A stretch of 64,000 nucleotides of DNA from Paramecium tetraurelia (taxonomy: Eukaryota; Ciliophora; Oligohymenophorea; Peniculida; Parameciidae): positions 1 through 64,000 of the forward strand of contig NW_001799004.1 of assembly GCF_000165425.1 (NCBI RefSeq), written 5' to 3'. The notes under the pieces were generated by a model. The model did no database searches. It was not told where the DNA came from and saw only the letters and a list, made by a program, of their open reading frames with translations. Numbering within the stretch: position 1 is the first letter of the stretch; each line of letters starts with the position of its first letter. A program made the translations under genes and the position numbers. Of the stretch, positions 53,592-64,000 are shown one piece after another.

Positions 53592-56500
53592 TCAATTAAT
53601 TTATTCTGTTAATATTATCTTTCTAAGATCTCTTTCCAAATAATCATTTAAAAATATCGTATCTTATGGAAATATTTCAGTAATCTTTTTCACATATTTT
53701 AATTTGTTCTTCATTCTTGGATAAACCCTAACATAAACTATGAAGCATCCAAAAACAAGTAATATAAAAGATGATGTCAGGATCCACTAGAAGAATATTA
53801 AAATAGATTAATTACATTTAAAATGTTATCTAATTTATTGATTTGGTTCACAATGTCTTACAACATTTAATCGCATAATTAACTTATTACTTCCGAACAG
53901 AGGTACACTGCTTCTAATTCCTCAATCGGTATTATGGTTCTATTAATTAATCCAGCATCTAATTCATATTTCAATTAATAGTTAAAATCGCTCAAAGTTG
54001 GTAATAGACCTCTTTTCAGAATGCCATTTTTTGAATTTTCACAAAAGTAATCAAACTCAACATAATTGCTCTTTATTATAAATTATAAGTTATTACTTCA
54101 TTTAATAATGGACATAGGTTGCTTTATCCAATATTTTGGAAATAAGTTAAAAAATCATTGGAAAACTGAAACTCATTGAAATACACATCAGTTGAAATGA
54201 ATGAATTAATCTTCTCGATACCTATTGAAACTTATTCCATGAATTAGACTCTGTCTTAAGGAGTGAAGAATTGAAATCTGCTCCAAAAATACAAAATTTC
54301 CTTTTGCGAGAAGGCTGCTGGTACATAGACACCGACATCAGAGAACAACTTAAAATAATTGAATGTCTTTGGGAATAGCTAATAGAATGATATTACGACG
54401 AAAGTTAAGGTAAGTATCATTCCTGCACATGCAATGAATATGAGTATATAAATTTGAATCAGCTTAATGATGGATGTCTATTTATTATAGAGGGCATCAT
54501 CCTTAACTGTATTTTTCCCCCTTTTATTTTCCATAATTATTGATTCTTTTGCATTTAAATTAAATCTATATTTATAGATCATGTCTGAATCGGATTTAAG
54601 ATGATTGATCAAAAAGGAAAGCCTCTTGAGATCTTTACTCACACTTTATAAATCTGTAAATGATCTTAAGTTAATGAATTTATCAATAATCCTTTTGAAA
54701 TGTCTCATATATAGAAGGGATCCTAACAGAAAAAGTGTTGAAATTAATTGAGTTGGAAAACTTAGGAATACCCACAGTTTTTCAGTTGTTTCCATCTAAT
54801 TTATGAATTCGGATTAAATCTAATTGGATATATCGTCAAAGATAGTGATGAATTTGATGTAATTTATGTATTAGAATGTTTGATGAGGTGTTACACCTAA
54901 GATGTTTACATTAAATTAATTCAAATAGATTAATTCTTATTTGTAGAATGCATCTAATAATAAAGCAAATGCTGATTACACTGTAATGTTATAATCTGAA
55001 GTATTAATCGGAGTGTAGTGGATTGTTTATTATTTTACAACCATGTATTAACTATATAAGAATTCCTGAAATTTCTGTTCCTAAAAATGCTCTTAAAAAT
55101 TAAGCCGCATCACTGAATATTCTCTAATAATATTCGCTAAAGAAAATGGTTAATAGAATTGATCCTAAGCTTAACTAATCTGATTTGTATATCTGAGGTA
55201 AAAGTAATCTTAAACAGTCAATCTAGCCAAGAAGAATTTATGGATGGGTTCAATGAAAAAGTGATTAATCTGAATTTGATCATAGCACAATATAATTTTT
55301 TGGAGATCATATGCTTTAAAAATGGAAAACTAAAATTTAATTCAAATATCATACCAATACGATAAATATAAAAATAATTAGCAAGAGTAGAAATAGGTTG
55401 ATTGTTGATTTAAGAATATAGGGTTGTATGCCATCAGAATTGATTATAGTGTGATATAGGCAGTACTTTTTATAGAAGTGAGATTTCCTTAATTCTTCAT
55501 AAGAGGCACTTGATTATGCATCCTATTAGAAGGAGACAGTGTCATCTTCTTATTCGTTTTAATAGATATTCCCTAGCATTTTAATTGTTTATTATTCATT
55601 TTCAACTAATTAGGATAAACTATTCTAAAGATTTGATTCCATCAAAAGGATTTTCTTGGTAATCTGCTTTTAGGTAGATCTTAGAAAGTATTGATTTGAT
55701 TAGTTTTATTGATTTTCATTAAGAGGGGAAAAGAACTAGAAGCATTCATCGTATGGAGTGATTACAGCATCTTCATCATTAATCAAGGATGGAAATTCGC
55801 CTGAATTATAATACTCAATTTGCTTTTATGTTTAGATTGATGGTTCACATTCCATCATTCTGTAGATTCTAATGATATTATATGAATTTCTTATTTGGAT
55901 ATCTCCTTGCACTTCAAATAGATTTTATTAGTGTCTTTGTTTACACATAGTTATCTTTTGGTTTATACTTTAACTTTGCATTAATAGACACTGCTCTTCA
56001 TTAGGGAAGGTGATGACTGACTTTGTAGTAGATTCAATAGCGAACTAAGACAAAGAGAAAAACAAATAGGATGGCAATCCATACAATAATTTTTGCACTG
56101 CTATTGAATCAATCGCTAATTAAGAGAAATTCATCATCTTAAAGAAATCCCTACTTACTCCTTGGATTTTCGCCTATTAATCTACAATCAAGATGGCTAG
56201 AGGAGTTTCTAGTTTTTAGATGAAGGAGATGAATTGAAAAAAGGATTATTAGTCAAATTGGATATCATAAAAAAAGTGAATAGGTTACAAATATCCAGTT
56301 TTGCATTGACAAAAATTGATGCCCTTTGTTCTAAAATACAATCCTTTTCCCGTCTATAAGAATTTATCAATCTCTTAGTCATGAGTATCTCGTATGCAAT
56401 TGGGAAGAAGGACATTAGCATCTCTCAATTAAGAGAATTATACTTAATCCCAGCCGAATATTTCGCAAGCCTTTTTAGAAATACCTGACAAGTATAATTT

Positions 56501-58291
56501 CTGATTTTCATACACAAATACTAGGTAAGTCATTTTATTTGAGATACTATTAATGTCACTTGAGATGAATTGCTAGTATGCCTTATTGTCAAATGAGCTA
56601 AAGTTGTTGAATTCATAGGCCCTATACCAATCATTCACTACTTCTCCCATGTAAAACATTAGAATGGATTAATTTTTGGAACTTGGAAATTTCAAGAATA
56701 TTTATTTCAATTATTTTTCTCTTTTCAGACTTTCTAAAGCAAATGTCTCAATGTATTCATATAATGCCTCATTGTCTAATATCAAAAGGGAGGATAGAAT
56801 TTGGATTTTTAATTGAATTATTGAGATTAGATTGTTCCTAATTTACAAATTAAATGATTCCGAATGTAGAAACGCTGTTATTTTTGCTGATAATTCTAGA
56901 CATTCTTTATTATCTGTTTCTAATTGCTGGGCAAATTTATTGTACATCTGTTTTTTAATGATGAATGTGAACACAATCCAATTTATTTGTTAGACAAAGG
57001 TTAACAAGTTTTTGTACTTCTAATCTTCAATGTGATAATAGATTTCCTAATGATGTCCCAATTGATGCAAGGCTGATAGGAGATGACACATCTTATAGAA
57101 GTGCTTGCCTTTCTTATGTAGATTGTGTAGTTTGAATTATTGAACAATTGTATTTTGAAACTATTAGAATATATCCAATTAAATTAGATTCAATTCCAAT
57201 GGATCATTGACTTTGTATTTGTTTTTGCATGAGCAATTAGTTGATTGACAATTTAGGATGTGCTTGCTAAATTTAATTCCATTGAGGAGACAATTTTTTT
57301 ATTTTGAAAATTGATTGTCTGCAAAGATGAAACAAACTAAAAAATGTAGCTTGTCTATCGATAACTTTTGGGGGTCGTTGAGTATGATGCATTCGATTTA
57401 ATAGCTGAGAGAATTCCATAGACAGAATATCAGTAAGGGATTCAACAACATCAAATATGCTAAATTCAAATTCTATTCTCCAAATATACAGATTGACATA
57501 ATCATTCCTGAGGAGGAAAAAAATAACAGAATGAAGCAATGATTGAAATCACAATACTTCATTTAAAGTAATATGGTGTATATTCTGATTAGGCTAATAG
57601 AGAGGTAAATTGCACCTTATAAATAAGCTGTAAGATGAGTGTCCATTAAAATGAATAGATAGGATTGAAGTATTCTGAGGATATAGATTATAAAATCTAA
57701 ATAGTCATCTTCGATTTTCTTATCCATCTTGTCTGTTAGTAGTAAAGTAGTATTATTTAAGATATAATAGCCTATTGAAAATATATGAACAAACAGGAGA
57801 AACACTAGATTTTAGATAATATAGTAGATATTATTATTATTAGATTAGAAATTAGTCTGCAAGTTAAACAATCCCAAACAAAGCAAAGGTTGGAGTAACA
57901 TATAATTTATGGCTTTAGAAGTGAGCATCAAATAATATATTGGAATTGATTATAATTATTGCGCTTCAAATGTTTTCATCTGACTAATTTTTTATTTCTA
58001 ATTTTCAAAGAATAAGGATATTAACAATATGATTATCCAAGCATTCATGATCAAAACTGAATACTCAGCCACATATTCTTACTCTAAGAATTCAAGGAGA
58101 ATCACTTTTGGTATTTCCATTATAGATTCAAATTGATTCTGCCTCCCTCTAATTGATACAAAAGGGTGGATCAGAAAAAATATACTCAATATTTGACTCA
58201 AGATCACATAGAAGAGAGTATGTTTCGATTTCAGTTTGTTCTCCTAGAAATTTAATTGAATCAACAAATATTCGAGCATCTCCAATTTCAT
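53592..58291 (-). CDS. Large multi-pass membrane protein with PAS-like domain, copy 1
   Basis: 1,537 residues after removing three introns (55330-55360, 31 nt; 54071-54096, 26 nt, AAG end; 53787-53815, 29 nt), total 1,538 codons. Layout: about six hydrophobic segments in the first 330 residues, then a Cys cluster (CQSTNCSC). A PAS-like domain follows (YLSGISKKACEIFGW, LLPNCIRDTHDQEIDKFL), then four further membrane segments separated by loops. One loop contains SDVGVYVPAAFSQKEILYF. The C-terminus is FPQDTIFLNDYLERDLRK. It resembles the ciliate family of giant membrane proteins annotated as TmcB-like/PAS proteins (from memory, not searched). ATG 58291 follows an in-frame TGA and lies 59 bp after the stop of copy 2. 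Confidence 0.8.
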
Positions 58292-58350
58292 ATTGAATAC
58301 TTTAATATATGTTGTAAACTTATAATAAATCAATTCATATCAAAATATTC

Positions 58351-61300
58351 TCAAATCAATTTCTCACTAGTAACCATCCTCCTAAGTTCCCTTTCAAAGT
58401 GATCATTTAAGAAAATAGTTTCGAGTGGGAAGATTAGTGAGATCATCTTCGTTCTATTAAGTTTCACTTTAAATAATTAGAAAACTGTAAATTAAACAAC
58501 GAGTATTAGGATGATGGTATATGTCAAGCTTATCGAATTTATGATCTATCAAAATAATCAAATTTAAATACATTATACAATTCCTCGATAGTCTAAGTTT
58601 CTGATTAAATATCCTATTCCATCTTGGCAGTAATCTCAGAAATTATATCCGAACACAAATAAACAGCTTCCAACTCCTCTTTTGGAGGCAATTTCCGAGT
58701 GCTTGGGAAATTAATACTCAATTCCGTCTTTAGAATATTATTAAAATTGGTCAAAGCTGCTGTCAAACCCAATTTCAATACTCCATTTTGAGAGTTAGGA
58801 CAAAAGTAATCAAAATCATAATACTTTGAACTATTCAACAATGGACATAGATTATTTTGTTATAAATATTCATAATTGTCTAAGAATTATGTAGAAAATT
58901 GTAATTTTGAACTTTCGATATCCATTTTCAAAAAAGTATCAATTTTTGTGACTGCTTTTTAAATTTAATCCACAAAAAATGCTCTATCATCGTTTGTATA
59001 GTAAGTGAAGTACGAGAAAAAATACAAGATTTCTTTTTATGAAAATGATGCTGGGACATAAACGCCAATGTCGGATATCGATTTGAAAAAGTGAATGCTT
59101 TCTGAGAACTTACTCATGTAATCAGTTCCAATCAAAGTTAAAGATCCAGATATTAATACATATTATATTATGAATGCGAAGACAGTGGATAATAACGGCA
59201 ATTTCGAAATCTTAATGGAGTATCTAAATTCTTTTACTTCATTATTGACATTTTTAATCTCCTTTAAGGACTCCTTCACTTTAACCTTAGCCAACATTTC
59301 TTCCTTTCCAATCATGTTAAATTTATACAAGTGAATCAATTCGGATCCTTGTTTTAAACTTTACAGAATAAATTACTGTCTGTTTTAATCAGCATCAAGT
59401 GCTATCTAGTCTATGTGTGCATTAAGATCAAAGAACTTCTCTAAATAATTGTTGAAGTAGTTGTAATAGTACCCAAGAAGCAATAAGGAAAGTATTACAA
59501 TAATTGATATTGGAACTACCATTATTATCCATTTATCTACAACTAATTTCGTTTTTGAGATTGACTCTTGATACATTAAATCAGATATATTGTCAAATAT
59601 AGTAACAAATAAGATGTAGTTCTTATATTAGTAGGTGTTGTGAGGATTTGTGCCTTTTGTTGTTTAAGGCTTAATGTAAATTTACTCTTGTTTGTAAAAG
59701 GCATCAAGTAATATGCTAAATGCATTGAATAATGTTACGTTGTATTCTTGTAATTACAGAGGAGCATAATGATAAGTTTGCTATTAGATGAGAACGTATT
59801 AGTCTTCAATGAATGTTGAGAATGTTTCATCCTGGAAATGATCCTAAAAGTTTAATTTGAATTCATCATATGAACCAATCAATAAAGGATTAATAAACTG
59901 CAAATAATAGTTAAGTTTGTCTTTGGATATACTTTAATATAAGTTTAATATTTAGTAATCTTATAACATGTAACGAGCCAAGAAGAACTTCTGCATAGGT
60001 TCGATAAAATAATGGTTGATTTAAATTGATTAGTAATAATAATTGAGAGAATGAAAGTCATTTCTTGAGAAAGTCACATTCTAAAATAAACTAAATAAAT
60101 ACTATTGATAGAAATATCACTTAATTGATCAGAGCAAAAATTAAATATCCAAATATCTTGTTTAACAGTGGTATGACTGGAGTTAACTCATTCAGTTAAT
60201 TTACAAGAGTGTACTTTCTATAATAGACAGACTTTCTCAATCCTGCCATTGAAGATGCTTGAGATCCTTCCAAAACGATATTCTCCTAATTCTTTGCATC
60301 GTTTTCATAAACATTCCCCAATATCTTAATAGTCTTATTGTCAACATCGATTGCATTTGATTCACTATAATGATATACTTTTATTTGATCGATCTCTTCT
60401 TGATAATGATGATTCTCCTCTTATTCACTTAAGATTCTGACATCAGTCTTTCTTTGTGTTTGGATCATTTGGTATGAAGATAGTTCTTTTAAGAGAGAAT
60501 ACTCATATGGAACTACAATTAATTCCTCTTCATTTATAGGTAGATGTTAATTTAGAGTAAAGGTCAATTCCATTGATGATGTTAAATTGTTTTTGCAATT
60601 TTCCTATATCTTCTTTAGCTTTATTATTTTATAGGTTTTTCTCCTTAGTATTTCGCAATTCACTTCATAGGTTTATAATTTCTAATAATTTTTTAAATTG
60701 GTGGTTTTCTATGAATTAGTGGAGAACTCCTTTGAAAAAAAGGATTCTTTTGGAAAATAGAACTAGAATGAATATTGATCTTGGCTGCCATTTAATACAT
60801 CTTGCTGAATAAATAAATCAGCAGATAAATTATAAAGTGATTTTTCAATAGTTAATTATTCCACTATTTTAGGATGGAAATTCAATTTTTTGAATAATTC
60901 CTTATTAATTCCCTAGATTTTATTCTGCGAATCAACCAAGATCATAGGATCTGCTTGTTCGTGACAACTCAGGAAAGTGATAAAGCGAAAAGATTGATTG
61001 CTATCGAAGTAGAGATCAAAAAAGAATTCTATGTTTTGCATAAACCCTGATTTAAGTTAACAAAAATTTTAGCCTACCTATCTGAAGTAATTGCCTTTCC
61101 CATTTTATAAAAAATCTATTATGTATTGATCATGAATATCTCTTACAACTGATGGAATTAAGATGTCGGGAGTTAAGATTAGTTCAAATTATTTTAATTA
61201 AAATCCAAAAATGGCTGGTGCCTTTTTAGAATATGAGATAATCTTAAGTTTTCGATCATCGTAAGAATAAATTAAATAGGCCATTTTGTTGGCTAATCTA

Positions 61301-63102
61301 TTAAAATCTACATCAGCCACTATGTTCAATATGGAATTATCAATAGCATTGATCTACAATTAATCAAATGCCTTTTTCCAGTCATATTTGATCTCGGCAT
61401 AAAAGAACATTAATTAGGATTGATTTCTTTAACTTGGAAATGAATCATAGATTGATTTCAGTATCTTCTCTTATTTTTCAACATTCTCCATCAAGTTATA
61501 ATAAGAAGATGTAAAATCTATCTTACTCTGCTATTTGACTAGGAGTTATTGCAATTGCAGTTTTTATTGTATTATGTTAATTAATCCATCCTTGATACTT
61601 TAATTAAAACTTTCAGATTGAACAAACTAATTGATTTTTATAGATAATTTTGTTTTATCCAAATGATTTCCATTTAGTTTTGCATTCAAACTGGTGTACA
61701 AATTTTATTTAATCATCATAATGAAGAATTTCCATTTAATTCTCTACAAATATGATAGATTGTTCAAAATTAGCTTATTCTCAACTTTGCTGTATATCTC
61801 ATACACTTCTCCGTGATACTGTTGAGCATATAAGAAATGGATGAGAAAATAGAAGCAATCCTGAGGTTCTTGATTTTGAAGCAGTCTTTTCATTCTCCCT
61901 AACAACCCGCAGTAAAGTTCTTCTTCAATGATATCTGGGATGATGATCATTTTATTAGTGTTACTTGAGCAATGATCATTTAACTGGCATTAGCACTTGA
62001 CATTTTGACACTATTAAGAATGTCTAGATTTGTAGATAGAATTGAGAATACAAATTTACTTAAAAGTCTATTGTTAAGCAGATAGTGATGAACATATCAA
62101 ATTATTGACTTCAAACAAATTCAATTTCTAAAAGTTTGATGTTAATATCTAAAATTCCAAATAGTTATGTACAAACATTCCTATATAAAGTAATAACGGT
62201 GATAACAATATCATGTATACCATGGGTTATTAAATCTGCGTGATTGCACTAATGGCAATTATAATCCCACAGGAATGGATTATTAGCAAAAATAATTTTT
62301 GTAACTTGTTCGAGTATTATTAATAGATGTAGATGGAAATGAGTTCCAAGAAAGTTACGAGTAAATAGATGATTGATTGGCCATAGATTGCCACGGTTGG
62401 AGAACTCAATACAAAAATATAGGGTTGGATCATTTGTAATAGGAATGTTACGTAGTCTTGGAAGTTTACTTATAACTTTTTGCTTATTCCTTACTTCACA
62501 ATCAAAGTGCCTTCGAGGAGGACGAAATAAAATAGGGATACCAAATGGATCATCGTCACATACACGATATCATTGACCAGCCAAGCATAGTCCTATGTTT
62601 GGCTTGATCTTTTTAAATTTTGTAGAGCAATTATCAATAAAGGTAATGAAAATGCTACTGAAATACAAATGAAGAAAAAAGTAATTAACTTCATTATGAT
62701 GTTTTTAAAATTTGATTTCCTAATGTTCTTTTCAATGGTATCTTTAGTGATGTGGTTAGCAATTAGAACTATACTGATTCCGAGGAACATTGCCAAATTA
62801 AACACAAACTGTACGTAATTTTAAAATGAAGGATTAGACAATATCTAACTGATTGGATCTATTAGCAACTGCAATACAGAATAAAATCGATTTTCAACTA
62901 CTTCGTAATTATATGTTTCAAACTCCCTGTTTATATCATATGAATAGGGATAAATAACTAATAATAATGAAAATAATCTTCCTAGAGCATAAAAACCTGG
63001 AAGCGATGTGATTTTAGATTGACAGTCAAAATATCCAAGTTGAATGCAAAACAATTCCAGAGCCAAGGCAAACATTCTAAATTATTTATAAATATTATAC
63101 AT
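58351..63102 (-). CDS. Large multi-pass membrane protein with PAS-like domain, copy 2
   Basis: 1,567 residues after removing two introns (60081-60102, 22 nt; 58546-58571, 26 nt), total 1,568 codons. Same layout as copy 1: N-terminal membrane segments (ALELFCIQLGYFDCQS onward), Cys cluster CQNVKCQCQLNDHC, and a helical region EEELYCGLLGRMKRLLQNQE. The PAS-like domain reads ISYSKKAPAIFGF, LIPSVVRDIHDQYIIDFLQ. Four C-terminal membrane segments follow, including WIIMVVPISIIVILSLLLL, with the loop SDIGVYVPASFSQKEILYF. Both introns sit at the same places as two of copy 1. ATG 63102 is directly preceded by TGA in frame and aligns with the start of copy 1. Probably a tandem duplicate. Ligand and partner are unknown. 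Confidence 0.82.
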
Positions 63103-63274
63103 TCATACAATTTTTACAAACTGCTTTATCAATTACAGCGTATAATAAAATACTAAAGAATTTATTCTTGACTTTTAATCCATTCACAACCCTAGATACG
63201 ACATCTTCCTTTCTCAACTCGTGAATTGGCTGTGCATGATAAGAAGTATATTGATTAACCGATATTCTTGACAT
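63026..63274 (-). CDS. Short ORF overlapping the 5' end of the membrane-protein gene
   Basis: ATG 63274 opens 82 residues (MSRISVNQYTSYHAQPIHEL, then RKEDVVSRVVNGLKVKNKF) to TGA 63026-63028, overlapping the start of copy 2 in another frame. The first 55 residues are charged and protein-like. It could be a 5' exon of copy 2, but none of the GT...TAG segments I tried gives the right phase, and copy 1 has no counterpart. It could also be a chance frame. Confidence 0.25.
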
Positions 63275-64000
63275 TTATAAAGTGCAATCAATATAAACAG
63301 ATATCAATAATATTCACAACTTAAAGAAGTAATTTATAAAGTGATATTTCACAAAAACTCAACATTAATAATTAATAAACAATTAAAATTATACTCAAAA
63401 CCTTCAAAAAAAACAAGAAATTATGGATATTATTAAATATTGTATTTGAGTTTGCGTATATAGTAATAGTAATTGAATTGAATTGAAAATATATTAAGGG
63501 GATCATTCTGTTGAAATTCGGCAAAAATCAAGAAACAACACAAAAAGGGAGTTTTAAAGGTTTTTCTGATACTGGCATAATTACCAAAATGGTAGACAAC
63601 TTAAATCAAATCTGTTGTATTGAAAGTAAACAATATTTCAAATTCAATTTTTTAAATTAAGTTTAATTAAGATCTAAATTTTTAATAAATAAATCTGTTA
63701 TTTTAGAATTGACATAATATTTTTTAATTAACAATTAATAAATTACTATTGCCAATTCTAAAAGAAGTAAAAATAAAGATTCCCTAAACCTTCCTCCTTA
63801 AATAGAACAATTACACAATAATACAAATAATTCAAAAGTTAGAAATATCTTTCCTCTTTGCAATAAATGATCAATTGAGAAGGACTAATAATGTTGGCGT
63901 CAATAATCACAAGGTGGATAGGTAAGTAAATACAAGAGTTTATTGCAAATTCATAATTACAAAAGAAAAAAAAATTAAATGAACATCAAATTTCTTCTGT
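63275..64000. other. AT-rich spacer to the window end
   Basis: No coding-like frame on either strand. It presumably includes the promoter of the membrane-protein gene. Nothing further is recognisable. Confidence 0.5.

Overview
The window is macronuclear-type DNA from a Paramecium (aurelia complex or a relative; species not determined). Four things show this. Long reading frames appear only when TAA and TAG are read as glutamine and TGA is the sole stop. Introns are 21-31 nt. There is a mixed GGGGTT/GGGTTT telomere tract. There is a giant cysteine-periodic surface-antigen gene. Two 150-N gaps (16548-16697 and 30417-30566) look like fixed-length scaffold placeholders, so order across them is not guaranteed. 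Any reading with the standard code breaks every real gene here into small pieces.

Left part, 1-32 kb: gene-poor, which is unusual for a Paramecium macronucleus. It holds about 14 kb of roughly 30% GC sequence with only one well-supported coding region (a coiled-coil protein, 8470-9501) and a small ORF (14579-14908). AT-rich subtelomeric DNA follows and ends in a G-strand telomere tract at 16432-16517. After the first gap come AT-rich DNA, an intact secreted or surface protein with a beta/gamma-crystallin-like domain (20416-21151), a decayed EF-hand gene (22132-22650), coding-like debris, an intact DUF3228-type gene (28948-29588), and a 375-bp direct repeat (28319-28693 and 30567-30941). The second copy of that repeat starts exactly at the second gap.

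Right part, 31.4-63.3 kb: ordinary dense Paramecium organisation. In order it has a helical protein of unknown function (+), a ~2,400-residue surface antigen (-), a macro-domain protein (-), ribosomal protein eS21 (+), a degenerate stretch, a calcium-dependent protein kinase (-), a second macro-domain protein (+) paralogous to the first, and two tandem ~1,550-residue multi-pass membrane proteins with a PAS-like domain (-). The two macro-domain paralogues lie in inverted orientation around eS21 and the kinase. The two PAS membrane proteins are head to tail with about 59 bp between them and share intron positions.

Intron structure was worked out by restoring frame and family alignment. Total spliced lengths are multiples of three for the kinase (five introns), eS21, the DUF3228 gene, the crystallin-like gene and both PAS genes. 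Several of these introns end in AAG or GAG instead of the TAG usual in P. tetraurelia. Remaining single-base frame slips are in the antigen gene (two, both in CGGGTT contexts) and in the first macro gene (two that compensate). No tRNA, rRNA, CRISPR array or recognisable transposase was found.
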